Below are positions 51,358 through 60,352 of a stretch of DNA of 64,000 nucleotides, piece by piece. The notes under the pieces were generated by a model, which was not told the origin of the DNA, ran no database searches, and saw only the letters and a program-made list of their open reading frames with translations. Position numbers and translations under genes: made by a program. This stretch comes from Lysinibacillus_B sp042920265 (GTDB lineage: Bacteria > Bacillota > Bacilli > Bacillales_A > Planococcaceae), in contig NZ_JBDQZI010000014.1 of assembly GCF_042920265.1 (NCBI RefSeq), positions 49,218-113,217 of the forward strand, in the 5' to 3' direction. Position 1 is the stretch's first letter, and each line of letters starts with the position of its first letter.

Positions 51358-52776
51358 TTAACATTCTTTTTCATGTGGTAAGACTGTATCTGGGAAAATT
51401 TCTGTTGGATATTTTCCTGAGAAGCAAGCCATACATAAGCCACGGTTTTCATCTTCAAATGGACGTGCAGTTGCTTCAATCATCCCTTCTGCTGAAAGGA
51501 ATGTTAACGTATCTGCACCGATTGTTTCACAAATTTCTTCCACACTATGACTCGATGCAATCAACTCTTCGTGTGTCGATGTATCAATGCCGTAGAAACA
51601 TGGATCTGTCATTGGCGGCGATGAAATTACGACATGCACCTCTGTAGCCCCTGCATCTTTTAACATTTTGACGATACGACGAGATGTTGTACCGCGCACG
51701 ATAGAATCATCTACCATGACAACACGCTTGCCTTTCACGACTTGTAGCACAGGTGAAAGCTTCATTTTTACACCGCGCTCGCGTAGCTCTTGTGTTGGCT
51801 GGATAAATGTACGGCCTACATAGCGGTTTTTAATTAAACCAAGCTCGTACGGGATCCCGCTTTCTTCCGCAAAACCAATAGCTGCTGAAATACTTGAATC
51901 TGGTACACCTGTTACAACATCTGCTTCAATATGGGCACATTCTTTTGCTAGTTGTTTTCCCATACGTTTACGAGCCATGTGTACATTAATGCCATCGATA
52001 TCTGAATCAGGACGTGCTAAATACACATATTCCATTGCACACATCGCGCGATTATCTTGCGATGCGAAACGATCCGATTCTAAACCTTTATCGTTAATAA
52101 TGATTAATTCACCTGGTTCTACTTCACGTACATACTCTGCACCGATTAAATCAAATGCACACGTTTCTGAAGCAACGACCCAGCCGTCACCTAATTTCCC
52201 TAATGACAACGGACGTAAACCATGCATGTCACGTGCGACCATCATTGTTTCTTCTGTCATAATTAAGAATGAAAATGCCCCTTTTAATAAAGACAATGCA
52301 TTTTTCACTTTTGCACGGAATGGTGAGTGCGTTGATTTTTTAATTAAGTGTGCTAATACTTCTGTATCGGAAGAAGAGTGGAAAATGCTTCCGCCTCGTT
52401 CTAAATACTGTTTTAAGTGATTCGCATTCACTAAGTTCCCGTTATGTGCAATCGATAAACTGCCTGTTGATGAATGGAAAAGTAAAGGCTGTACATTTTG
52501 AGGACCAGCACCGCCTTGCGTTGTATAACGCACATGCGCAATCGCTGCTTTTCCTTTCACTTTGCTTAACTTTTCTTCGTTAAACACATCATTGACAAGT
52601 CCTTCGCCTTTTACGGCGCGCAGGGTAGAGCCGTCTGTAACGACAATCCCTGCGCCTTCTTGCCCGCGATGTTGTAGTGCATGTAAACCGTAGTAACTAA
52701 TTTGTGCTGGATCTGAGTGTCCCCAAATACCAAAAACCCCACATTCTTCGTTTAAGCCTCTGATTTCAGCAAGCAT
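51358..52776 (-). CDS. purF: Amidophosphoribosyltransferase
   Basis: 472 residues; committed step, PRPP plus glutamine to phosphoribosylamine. Starting at ATG 52776, an 11-residue propeptide MLAEIRGLNEE precedes the catalytic Cys12 (CGVFGIWGH), exactly as in B. subtilis, where the propeptide is cleaved. PRPP loop VVMVDDSIVRGTTSRR. The cysteines that hold the [4Fe-4S] cluster in the Bacillus enzyme are all present (AMCAMEYVY, DPCFYGID, GLCMACFSGKYPTE). The frame extends to 52794, but AAAGGAG supports 52776. Overlaps the purL end by 25 bases. Confidence 0.96.
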   Translation of the reverse strand: MLAEIRGLNEECGVFGIWGHSDPAQISYYGLHALQHRGQEGAGIVVTDGSTLRAVKGEGLVNDVFNEEKLSKVKGKAAIAHVRYTTQGGAGPQNVQPLLFHSSTGSLSIAHNGNLVNANHLKQYLERGGSIFHSSSDTEVLAHLIKKSTHSPFRAKVKNALSLLKGAFSFLIMTEETMMVARDMHGLRPLSLGKLGDGWVVASETCAFDLIGAEYVREVEPGELIIINDKGLESDRFASQDNRAMCAMEYVYLARPDSDIDGINVHMARKRMGKQLAKECAHIEADVVTGVPDSSISAAIGFAEESGIPYELGLIKNRYVGRTFIQPTQELRERGVKMKLSPVLQVVKGKRVVMVDDSIVRGTTSRRIVKMLKDAGATEVHVVISSPPMTDPCFYGIDTSTHEELIASSHSVEEICETIGADTLTFLSAEGMIEATARPFEDENRGLCMACFSGKYPTEIFPDTVLPHEKEC

Positions 52777-54986
52777 GGGATTGCTCCTTTCCAAGCAGAA
52801 CGGAATTCCTCCACTGTACCTTCTACAAGCACACCGTTGTCACCGTTAATTGTTAATGTTGCCTCTTCTGTTACGACACCGATTTTTTGTGCGTCTTTTA
52901 CGATTTCTTCAAATGCTGCTGCATTTTCTTCTTTTACTGTAAGAACAAAGCGTGATTGTGATTCAGCAAATAAAGCTGTGACAGCAGAACCTGTTAATGT
53001 GACATTGACACCTAAGCCATTTGCTGCAAACGTTTTTTCTGCAAGTGCAACCGCTACACCGCCTTCAGAAACGTCGTGTGCTGATTGTACAACACCTGCA
53101 CGAATCGCCTCTAAAATCGTTGCTTGACGAATTGCTTCTACGTCTAAATCAATTGATGGTGCTTTACCTGAAATTTGACCTTCGATTAATTTTTGTAATT
53201 CAGAGCCACCGAATTCTGTTTTCGTTTCACCTACTAAGTACACGATGTCGCCCGCTTGCTTCACTTCTTGTGTTGTCACGTGTGATAAGTCTTTTACTAA
53301 ACCAACCATACCGATTGTTGGTGTTGGGTAAACCGCTTCACCTGAACGCTCGTTGTACATCGATACGTTACCACCGATAACTGGTGCATCTAATGCTAAA
53401 CATGCCGCTGCAATTCCGTCAGCTGACTTTTGGATTTGCCAGAAAATTTCTGGTTTCTCTGGGTTACCGAAGTTTAAACAGTCTGTAATCGCAAGTGGTT
53501 GACCACCAGAACATACGATGTTACGGGCTGCTTCAGCTACCGCGATTTTACCGCCTGTTTCTGGATCTAAGTAGATGTAGCGAGAGTTACAGTCAGTAGT
53601 CATCGCTAACCCTTTATTTGTACCACGTACACGTAACACCGCTGCGTCAGAACCTGGCGCTACGACTGTGTTTGTACGTACTTGATAGTCATATTGATCA
53701 TAAACCCACTCTTTCGAAGCCACAGTTGGTGCTTTTAAAAGTGCTGTTAATGTTTCTTTATAGTCTGTTACAGTTGGTTCAACATTTTCCATCGCTTGGA
53801 ACTCAGCAAAATAAGCTGGCTCAGCGTCTGGCATATAGTAAACTGGTGCATCTTCTGCAAGTGCATCTGCAGGTACTTCCGCCACAACCTCACCGTTGTG
53901 TAATAAGCGAAGCATTTTATCGTCCGTTACACGACCTACTGCTACAGCATCTAAATCATATTTTTCAAAGATCGCTTTAATTTCTTCTTCACGACCTGCT
54001 TTTACAACGATTAGCATACGCTCTTGAGACTCAGATAACATCATCTCGTAAGCTGTCATATTTGTTTCACGTTGAGGAACTAAGTCTAAGTTCATCTCTA
54101 CACCAGTGCCAGCTTTCGAAGCCATTTCTGCTGAAGAAGATGTAAGACCCGCAGCACCCATATCTTGAATCCCAACAAGTGCATCCGATTTCACTACTTC
54201 TAAGCAAGCTTCAAGTAATAGCTTCTCCATGAACGGGTCACCAACTTGAACGGCTGAACGCTTCTCATCTGCTTCATCTGATAACTCTTCAGAAGAGAAT
54301 GTCGCACCGTGAATGCCGTCACGACCTGTTTTTGCTCCAACGTACATCACTGTGTTACCTACACCAGCAGCTACACCTTTTTGGATGTCCTTATGGTCGA
54401 TTAACCCTACGCACATGGCGTTTACAAGTGGGTTCCCTTCGTAGCAAGGGTCGAACTGAATTTCGCCACCTACTGTTGGAATCCCGATACAGTTACCATA
54501 ACCTGCAATACCTGCAACTACTTCTTCAAATAAGTATTTACCACGTGCTGATTTTAACTCGCCAAAACGTAAAGAGTTTAGCATCGCAATTGGGCGTGCA
54601 CCCATTGAGAATACGTCACGGATGATCCCACCAACACCTGTTGCTGCACCTTGGTACGGTTCGATTGCTGACGGGTGATTGTGTGATTCCATTTTGAATA
54701 CAACTGCTTGCTCGTCACCGATGTCCACGATACCAGCACCTTCACCAGGACCTTGTAATACTTGAGGACCTTTTGTTGGGAATTTGCGTAATACTGGCTT
54801 TGATTTTTTGTATGAGCAGTGTTCTGACCACATTACTGAGAATAAACCGATTTCCGTCCAATTAGGCTTGCGTCCCCCTAATTTCTCTACCGCTAAATCG
54901 TATTCTTCATCTGTCATACCCATGTCCGCATAAAGACGTTGCTCTTTAATTTGCTCCGATGATGGCTCGAATTTAGTTGTTGACAT
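52752..54986 (-). CDS. purL: FGAM synthase large subunit
   Basis: 744 residues; the small-type PurL that works with PurQ and PurS in step 4 (FGAR plus glutamine to FGAM). MWSEHCSYKKSKPVLRKFPT near 50-70, KMESHNHPSAIEPYQGAATG, GMGARPIAMLNSLRFGEL, QDMGAAGLTSSSAEMASKAG, and the second half repeating the fold (CLNFGNPEKPEIFWQ, VSEGGVAVALAE). ATG behind GGAGGGAAC within the end of purQ (14-base overlap). Confidence 0.96.
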   Translation of the reverse strand: MSTTKFEPSSEQIKEQRLYADMGMTDEEYDLAVEKLGGRKPNWTEIGLFSVMWSEHCSYKKSKPVLRKFPTKGPQVLQGPGEGAGIVDIGDEQAVVFKMESHNHPSAIEPYQGAATGVGGIIRDVFSMGARPIAMLNSLRFGELKSARGKYLFEEVVAGIAGYGNCIGIPTVGGEIQFDPCYEGNPLVNAMCVGLIDHKDIQKGVAAGVGNTVMYVGAKTGRDGIHGATFSSEELSDEADEKRSAVQVGDPFMEKLLLEACLEVVKSDALVGIQDMGAAGLTSSSAEMASKAGTGVEMNLDLVPQRETNMTAYEMMLSESQERMLIVVKAGREEEIKAIFEKYDLDAVAVGRVTDDKMLRLLHNGEVVAEVPADALAEDAPVYYMPDAEPAYFAEFQAMENVEPTVTDYKETLTALLKAPTVASKEWVYDQYDYQVRTNTVVAPGSDAAVLRVRGTNKGLAMTTDCNSRYIYLDPETGGKIAVAEAARNIVCSGGQPLAITDCLNFGNPEKPEIFWQIQKSADGIAAACLALDAPVIGGNVSMYNERSGEAVYPTPTIGMVGLVKDLSHVTTQEVKQAGDIVYLVGETKTEFGGSELQKLIEGQISGKAPSIDLDVEAIRQATILEAIRAGVVQSAHDVSEGGVAVALAEKTFAANGLGVNVTLTGSAVTALFAESQSRFVLTVKEENAAAFEEIVKDAQKIGVVTEEATLTINGDNGVLVEGTVEEFRSAWKGAIPCLLKSEA

Positions 54987-55656
54987 GTTGTTCCCTCCAC
55001 TGCTTCACAATTGATTTAAATAATTTCAGCCCGTCTGCGCCGCCAACGATTTCGTTTGCTGCACGCTCTGGGTGTGGCATCATACCAAGTACGTTACCTT
55101 GCTCGTTAATAATTCCTGCGATATCTTCTAAAGAACCATTCGGATTGTCACCTGAGTATGTGAACACGATTTGGTTGTTTGCTTTTAAAGCTGCTAATGT
55201 TTCCTCGTCACAGTAATAGTTCCCTTCGCCGTGTGCGATTGGAATATTAATGACTTCACCTTGCTCGTACTGATTTGAGAATAATGTGTTGTCGTTCTCT
55301 ACTTTTAACTGTACTGTACGGCACATGAATTTTAAGTTTTTATTACGTAAAAGCGCCCCTGGTAGTAAGCCCGCTTCCGTTAAAATTTGGAATCCATTAC
55401 ATACCCCAAGTACTGGCTTGCCCTCAGCTGCAAATTCCTTTAATGCCTTCATAATGTTCGATTGGTTCGCCATCGCGCCACAGCGTAAGTAGTCACCATA
55501 CGAGAAGCCACCAGGTACTAAAGCACCGTCGAAGCCTTCTAAGCTGTCCGCTGTATGCCAAACGTATTCTACTTCTTCACCTAATTCGTCTTTGATCGCA
55601 TGATACATGTCGATATCACAGTTAGACCCTGGGAAAACGAGTACTGCAAATTTCAT
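54973..55656 (-). CDS. purQ: FGAM synthase glutaminase subunit
   Basis: 227 residues; class I glutamine amidotransferase supplying ammonia to PurL. KFAVLVFPGSNCDIDMYHAI, catalytic Cys in VLGVCNGFQIL (about 85), and the His/Glu pair near the C terminus in MMPHPERA. ATG 55656 follows GAGGAGG by nine bases; the frame to 55695 lies mostly in the purS end. Four bases after purS. Confidence 0.96.
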   Translation of the reverse strand: MKFAVLVFPGSNCDIDMYHAIKDELGEEVEYVWHTADSLEGFDGALVPGGFSYGDYLRCGAMANQSNIMKALKEFAAEGKPVLGVCNGFQILTEAGLLPGALLRNKNLKFMCRTVQLKVENDNTLFSNQYEQGEVINIPIAHGEGNYYCDEETLAALKANNQIVFTYSGDNPNGSLEDIAGIINEQGNVLGMMPHPERAANEIVGGADGLKLFKSIVKQWREQHVNN

Positions 55657-55660
55657 AGTA

Positions 55661-55906
55661 TTATGCCTCCTCAATTTCGTAGCGGTAGTTTTCAATAACA
55701 GTGTTTGTTAACATTTTTTCACACATTTCTTTAACGATTGTATCGATATCGCGGTCTGTGTCAGCGATTGTAACTTCTAAGTATTTACCGATACGTACAT
55801 CTGCTACTTCACCGTAACCGATTTTCTCTAATGAACCTTTTACTGCTGAACCTTGTGGATCTAAAATACTTTCTTTTAATGTTACGTAAACTTTAACCTT
55901 TTTCAT
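55661..55906 (-). CDS. purS: FGAM synthase subunit PurS
   Basis: 81 residues; small dimeric bridge between PurL and PurQ. KVKVYVTLKESILDPQGSAV, IGYGEVADVRIGKYLEVTI and MCEKMLTNTVIENYRYEI are the family segments. Starts three bases after purC; needed because PurL here is the short type. Confidence 0.95.
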   Translation of the reverse strand: MKKVKVYVTLKESILDPQGSAVKGSLEKIGYGEVADVRIGKYLEVTIADTDRDIDTIVKEMCEKMLTNTVIENYRYEIEEA

Positions 55907-55909
55907 TGT

Positions 55910-56620
55910 CTATTTTCCTCCAAGTCTAGTAAGTATGATTTCATATACTTCTGTTAAACTGCCAAGATTGCGGCGGAACACATCTTTATCAAGCTTTTGT
56001 TTCGTTTTAGTATCCCAAAGTCGACAAGTATCTGGTGAAATTTCATCGGCAAGTAATACGTGCCCGTTCACATCGCGCCCAAATTCAAGTTTAAAGTCGA
56101 TGAGCTCTACCCCTACATCAGAAAAGATCGGACGTAGCACTTCGTTGACTTGAAGACCGCCATCGTATAGTGCTTGTACCTCTTCTGGTGTCGCAATACC
56201 GAGCACATCAATATGCTCTGTTGTAATGTGCGGGTCACCTAAATCATCATTTTTATAGTAATACTCTACAATCGGGCGCTTAAGCGGTGTCCCCTCTTCT
56301 AGCCCTAATCGTTTTGCGAGTGAACCTGCCGCAATATTGCGCACGACAAGCTCAATTGGAATGATGTCGACTTTTTTGACAAGCTGCTCATTGTCAGAAA
56401 TACGTTGCACGAAATGTGACGCAATTCCGGCTGCTTGTAATTTTTCGAATATAAGGGTTGTAATACGGTTATTTAACACGCCTTTACCGACAATGTCTTC
56501 CTTCTTTTCACCATTGAATGCTGTTGCACTGTCCTTGTATTCCACAAAGAGGATTTCTGGATTCTCCGTAGCATATAATCGTTTTGCTTTACCTTCGTAC
56601 AAAAGTTGACCTTTATTCAT
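55910..56620 (-). CDS. purC: SAICAR synthase
   Basis: 236 residues; step 7, ATP-dependent addition of aspartate to CAIR. LLYEGKAKRLYATENPEILF, EYKDSATAFNGEKKEDI, VVRNIAAGSLAKRLGLEEGT, and DFKLEFGRD plus LADEISPDTCRLWD for substrate and metal. Start ATG after AGGGGGAAC. Between purB (17 bases) and purS. Confidence 0.96.
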   Translation of the reverse strand: MNKGQLLYEGKAKRLYATENPEILFVEYKDSATAFNGEKKEDIVGKGVLNNRITTLIFEKLQAAGIASHFVQRISDNEQLVKKVDIIPIELVVRNIAAGSLAKRLGLEEGTPLKRPIVEYYYKNDDLGDPHITTEHIDVLGIATPEEVQALYDGGLQVNEVLRPIFSDVGVELIDFKLEFGRDVNGHVLLADEISPDTCRLWDTKTKQKLDKDVFRRNLGSLTEVYEIILTRLGGK

Positions 56621-56637
56621 GACATGTTCCCCCTAGA

Positions 56638-57933
56638 TTAGTTTAGACCGCAACGTTCGAAGATGAGATCGACGTTTTGGATGTGATAGTTGTAATCAAA
56701 GCAATCGTCTAATTCCTCTTTGGATAGGAGCGACGTAATTTTTTCATTCGCCTCTACTAATGGTCGGAATTGTGTTTGCTCGTCCCATGCACGCGCTGTT
56801 AGTGGCTGCACAGTATCATACGCTTCTTCACGTACTAAACCTTTATCAATTAACGCAAGTAGAATTCGTTGGGAGTAGATGAGCCCAAACGTACGATCCA
56901 TATTACGCTTCATGTTTTCAGGGAATACAGTTAAGTTTTTCACGATGTTGCCAAATCGATTTAACATATAATTTAGCGCAATCGTTGCATCTGGAATAAT
57001 GACGCGCTCTGCAGATGAATGTGAAATATCACGTTCATGCCATAATGCTACGTTTTCATATGCCGTCATCATGTAACCTCGGATTAGACGAGCCATCCCC
57101 GTCATATTTTCAGATCCAATTGGGTTACGTTTATGTGGCATCGCAGAAGAGCCTTTTTGACCTTTACCGAACGCTTCCTCGACTTCGCGTGTCTCTGACT
57201 TTTGAAGACCGCGAATTTCTGTCGCAAACTTTTCAATCGATGTAGCGATTAATGCCAGTGTACTAAAGTACTGTGCATGACGATCACGTTGTAGTGTTTG
57301 CGTTGAAATTGGTGCTGCTTGTAAGCCTAAGTGTTCACATACGTATGCCTCTACGCGAGGATTGATGTTTGCGTATGTTCCAACGGCGCCGCTCATTTTA
57401 CCTGTTTCAATTGTCTTCGCTGCTGCTTCAAAGCGCTCTAAGTTACGCTGCATCTCTTGGTACCATAAGGCAAGCTTTAAGCCAAATGTTGTCGGCTCAG
57501 CGTGTACCCCATGTGTACGTCCCATCATTACTGTGTATTTGTGCTCTAAAGCTTTTTCACGAATGATGTCGATGAAGTTGTGTAAATCTTTACGAAGAAT
57601 ATTGTTTGCTTGTTTGATTAAGTATGACAGCGCCGTGTCCACTACGTCTGTTGAAGTTAAACCGTAGTGTACCCATTTGCGCTCCTCACCTAGCGTTTCA
57701 GATACTGCGCGTGTAAACGCAACAACGTCATGGCGTGTTTCCTGCTCAATCTCGTAAATACGGTCGACATCAAATGAGGCATTTGCGCGAATTTTCGCTA
57801 CGTCCTCTTTCGGAATGTCACCGATTTCCGCCCAAGCCTCACATGCTAAAATTTCGACTTCAAGCCATGCTTGGAATTTGTTTTGCTCCGTCCAAATAGC
57901 ACCCATTTCAGGTCGTGTATAACGTTCGATCAT
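56638..57933 (-). CDS. purB: Adenylosuccinate lyase
   Basis: 431 residues; cleaves SAICAR (step 8) and adenylosuccinate, so it serves IMP and AMP synthesis. Fumarase/aspartase superfamily: HDVVAFTRAVSE, WVHYGLTSTDVVDTALSYL, MMGRTHGVHAEPTTFGLKLA (catalytic His), and the signature loop GSSAMPHKRNPIGSENMTG with the catalytic Ser. ATG behind AGAAGGAGC. Lies 14 bases after purK. Confidence 0.96.
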   Translation of the reverse strand: MIERYTRPEMGAIWTEQNKFQAWLEVEILACEAWAEIGDIPKEDVAKIRANASFDVDRIYEIEQETRHDVVAFTRAVSETLGEERKWVHYGLTSTDVVDTALSYLIKQANNILRKDLHNFIDIIREKALEHKYTVMMGRTHGVHAEPTTFGLKLALWYQEMQRNLERFEAAAKTIETGKMSGAVGTYANINPRVEAYVCEHLGLQAAPISTQTLQRDRHAQYFSTLALIATSIEKFATEIRGLQKSETREVEEAFGKGQKGSSAMPHKRNPIGSENMTGMARLIRGYMMTAYENVALWHERDISHSSAERVIIPDATIALNYMLNRFGNIVKNLTVFPENMKRNMDRTFGLIYSQRILLALIDKGLVREEAYDTVQPLTARAWDEQTQFRPLVEANEKITSLLSKEELDDCFDYNYHIQNVDLIFERCGLN

Positions 57934-57947
57934 AGTATGTGCTCCTT

Positions 57948-59072
57948 CTACTCTGGCCAGATACCAGAATCCTTGATTTGTTTTAGTGTTGTATTTAAAT
58001 CATCCGTCATAATTGTGACGTGACCCATTTTACGGTTCACTTTTGCTTCAGCTTTTCCATATAAATGAACAGACCAATCAGGATACTTCGAAATAGAGTT
58101 TGTCAATGGTACTACATGTTGCCCTAGTACGTTCACCATAATAGATGGTGACCATAGCTTTGGCTTACGTAGCGGCCAGCCGCACACCGCACGAATATGC
58201 TGTGTGAATTGTGAAATATTACAAGCCTCAATAGAATAATGACCAGAATTGTGTGGTCGTGGTGCTAATTCATTAATCACGATTCCACCATCTTCTAGTA
58301 CAAACATCTCGACTGCTAATGTACCAACGAGTTCCAGATGATCTGCAATTTTTGCTGCTTCTTGCTCTGCTTGAGTAGCAGTCTGCTCTGCAATACGCGC
58401 TGGTACAATCGTTTCATGTAAAATATGGTGTACGTGAATGTTTTCGCCTACCGGTAAGCAACAAGTTTCGCCATTGCCATTACGCTGTACAATGACAGAA
58501 ATCTCTTTTGTAAATGGCACAAAACCTTCTGCGATACATACAGAATGTGCAAATAACCCTTCTGCTAACGGTAAATCTTCTTTTATTTTTAGTAATTGTT
58601 GCCCTTTGCCGTCATAACCGCCGCGCGCCGTTTTGACAATACACGGGAAACCGATTTCGTCAATTTTCGCCACTAGCTCCTCATACGTCTCTGCCACAAT
58701 ATACGGTGCAACAGGACAGCCGGCTTCAACAATCGCCGCTTTTTCCGTTACACGATTTTGCGTAATACGGACTAATTCAGCGCCTTGAGGCACATACGCG
58801 ATTTCTGTTAATCGTTTTAAGCCCTCATAATCGATATTTTCGAATTCATACGTAATGACATCACTTACTTCTGCCAGCTCTTCTAAAGCTGCCTCGTCGT
58901 TATATTGCGCCACAATACGAATATCTGCGACTTGTCCACAAGGAGAGTCCATTGACGGCTCTAACACCGCAATTTTAAACCCTGCTTCTTTTGCTGCGAC
59001 TGCCATCATTCGTCCAAGCTGACCGCCACCGATAATACCGATTGTTTGACCTGGATAAATCATTTTCGTCAC
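57948..59072 (-). CDS. purK: N5-carboxyaminoimidazole ribonucleotide synthase
   Basis: 374 residues; ATP-grasp enzyme that carboxylates AIR with bicarbonate (step 6a). TIGIIGGGQLGRMMAVAAKE at the N terminus, FPCIVKTARGGYDGKGQQLL, INELAPRPHNSGHYSIEACN. A GTG at 59072 overlaps the purE stop by four bases (GTGA) and is the likely start; ATG 59063 is the alternative. Second gene of the operon. Confidence 0.95.
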   Translation of the reverse strand: MTKMIYPGQTIGIIGGGQLGRMMAVAAKEAGFKIAVLEPSMDSPCGQVADIRIVAQYNDEAALEELAEVSDVITYEFENIDYEGLKRLTEIAYVPQGAELVRITQNRVTEKAAIVEAGCPVAPYIVAETYEELVAKIDEIGFPCIVKTARGGYDGKGQQLLKIKEDLPLAEGLFAHSVCIAEGFVPFTKEISVIVQRNGNGETCCLPVGENIHVHHILHETIVPARIAEQTATQAEQEAAKIADHLELVGTLAVEMFVLEDGGIVINELAPRPHNSGHYSIEACNISQFTQHIRAVCGWPLRKPKLWSPSIMVNVLGQHVVPLTNSISKYPDWSVHLYGKAEAKVNRKMGHVTIMTDDLNTTLKQIKDSGIWPE

Positions 59073-59557
59073 ACTAAGTCACCTGTGCTTTCTAACACCT
59101 GTTGTTTTGTCGCTTCACGGCGAGCGTCAAGCTTTGTTGCTAACTCTGCATCAGTAGTTGATAAAATTTGTGCTGCAAGTAACCCTGCATTTGTTGCACC
59201 TGCTTTACCAATCGCTACTGTTGCCACAGGTACACCACCTGGCATTTGCACAATTGAAAGTAGTGAGTCCAATCCATTTAATGCACGAGATTGAACGGGT
59301 ACACCGATCACAGGTAATGTTGTTTTAGCTGCCACCATACCTGGTAAATGTGCAGCGCCTCCAGCACCAGCAATAATGACTTGAATGCCACGTCCGCGTG
59401 CATTTTCTGCATATTCAAACATTAAGTCTGGTGTGCGGTGTGCTGATACAACTTGCTTTTCATACGGGACTGCGAGTTCATCTAAAATATCACATGCATG
59501 CTTCATTGTTTCCCAGTCACTAGAACTGCCCATAATAACGCCAATTTTCGGATTCAT
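59069..59557 (-). CDS. purE: N5-CAIR mutase
   Basis: 162 residues; converts N5-CAIR to CAIR (step 6b). Class I PurE: IGVIMGSSSDWETM, VSAHRTPDLMFEYAE with the catalytic His, and GAGGAAHLPGMVAA. First gene of the pur operon; ATG behind GGAGAG. The mRNA starts about 265 nt upstream and carries the guanine riboswitch and terminator. Confidence 0.96.
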   Translation of the reverse strand: MNPKIGVIMGSSSDWETMKHACDILDELAVPYEKQVVSAHRTPDLMFEYAENARGRGIQVIIAGAGGAAHLPGMVAAKTTLPVIGVPVQSRALNGLDSLLSIVQMPGGVPVATVAIGKAGATNAGLLAAQILSTTDAELATKLDARREATKQQVLESTGDLV

Positions 59558-59604
59558 GAATTTGCTCTCCTTTTAACAACTATTTATTGCCCCATCTGAA
59601 CAAT

Positions 59605-59661
59605 AAAAAAGTCCCCAAATAAACTACTTTCTAAGCGCGAGAAAGCAATCTACTTGAGGAC
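59605..59661 (-). terminator. Riboswitch-controlled terminator of pur operon
   Basis: Minus strand: GTCCTCAA pairs with TTGGGGAC (59654-59661/59611-59618), CTTTC pairs with GAAAG inside, then TTTTTT. The left arm also contains TTGCTTTC (59641-59648), perfectly complementary to GAAAGCAA (59729-59736) at the edge of aptamer helix P1: a mutually exclusive antiterminator. Confidence 0.9.
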
Positions 59662-59734
59662 TAAATTTGAAAGAATATGCAGATAAAAGCATCTAAAGCC
59701 ACACCCTTTTCTTCAATCGTTCCAAAAGTTGCTT

Positions 59735-59807
59735 TCCCTGCATAGTCCGGAATTTACGGTACCGGGTAGAAACACTGGAGCCATATTCTCCAGCATATAT
59801 GTAGGGA
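59735..59807 (-). ncRNA. Guanine-class purine riboswitch of pur operon
   Basis: Minus strand: P1 TCCCT-A-CATA with TATG-C-AGGGA; P2 GCTGGAG/CTCCAGT-type; J2/3 GTTTCTACC; P3 CCGG/CCGG type with GTACCGTAAATT loop; J3/1 GGAC followed by TATG, so the specificity base is C (guanine, hypoxanthine). With ligand, P1 locks and GAAAGCAA cannot form the antiterminator, so the terminator at 59605-59661 forms: an OFF switch. Confidence 0.95.
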
Positions 59808-59828
59808 TCTAATGTTTTTCCTGTTCAC

Positions 59829-59857
59829 ATTTTAACAAGGGTTGGCTATAAAATCAA
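59829..59857 (-). promoter_or_regulatory. Sigma-A promoter of pur operon
   Basis: Minus strand TTGATT (59852-59857), 17 bp, TAAAAT (59829-59834). Start near 59822, just ahead of the aptamer. Confidence 0.75.
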
Positions 59858-59861
59858 CGAC

Positions 59862-59907
59862 AAAATGCGAACAATATTTTTTAGTAAAACATTATCGTTC
59901 GGATTTT
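59862..59907 (-). promoter_or_regulatory. Paired PurR boxes of pur operon
   Basis: AAATGCGAACAAT (about 59863-59875) and its inverted partner ATTATCGTTCGGATTTT (59891-59907), cores 18 bp apart, match the Bacillus PurBox pair. They lie directly upstream of the -35, where PurR blocks the promoter when PRPP is low. Confidence 0.85.
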
Positions 59908-59920
59908 AACGTTTTTTTTA

Positions 59921-60118
59921 TTATTCTTCTAGTAATATTCCTTTGAATTGTATTTTTTGACGTAGGTATGTTGGTTCCCCATTGACCTCTTGAAAAACGG
60001 GCTCTTCCTTACGCCCACATGGCATATAGCCGTCTTGCTTCATTCGGTCTAGACATTGCTCGATTGTTTCATTTTCTTCTACTTCATACCATACTTGCTT
60101 TTTGCCCAAAATGGTCAT
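59921..60118 (-). CDS. yebG: NETI motif protein (YebG-like)
   Basis: 65 residues with the family signature EVEENETIEQCLDRMKQDGY (NETI at about 16-19) and GRKEEPVFQE. Function unknown. B. subtilis has yebG at the same place, directly upstream of purE. The ATG at 60118 is immediately behind GGAAGG with no spacing; a TTG three codons later (60109) would be nine bases from it and may be the real start. Confidence 0.85.
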   Translation of the reverse strand: MTILGKKQVWYEVEENETIEQCLDRMKQDGYMPCGRKEEPVFQEVNGEPTYLRQKIQFKGILLEE

Positions 60119-60245
60119 CCTTCCAGTTTGTAAATATTGCTCTTACTATAACATGTTCCCCCAAGACCGTTACAAATTATCGCAAGAAAATTGTGAACGA
60201 TTCGTCACATTCTTACAAAGGATGGTTTTTGTGTATATCGGAGTT

Positions 60246-60314
60246 TTTTACGCGACTTTCCTATGGTTTTACGCGGGTTCGGCGCATTTTTACGCGACTG
60301 CCCTTATCTTTTAA
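60246..60314 (+). repeat. 21-bp-period degenerate repeat array 4
   Basis: TTTTACGCGA or TTTTACGCGG start at 60246, 60267 and 60288, with TTTTA again at 60309, all 21 bp apart. Frame: FTRLSYG FTRVRRI FTRLPLS F. Lies between the terminator of the 60353 gene and yebG. Confidence 0.8.
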
Positions 60315-60317
60315 AAA

Positions 60318-60346
60318 AAGCAATCCGATTATGAGTCGGATTGCTT
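60318..60346 (-). terminator. Terminator of kinase/lipoprotein operon
   Basis: AAGCAATCCG (60318-60327) pairs perfectly with CGGATTGCTT (60337-60346), with a run of five to six T on the minus strand. It begins seven bases after the lipoprotein gene end. Confidence 0.85.
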
Positions 60347-60352
60347 TTCATA

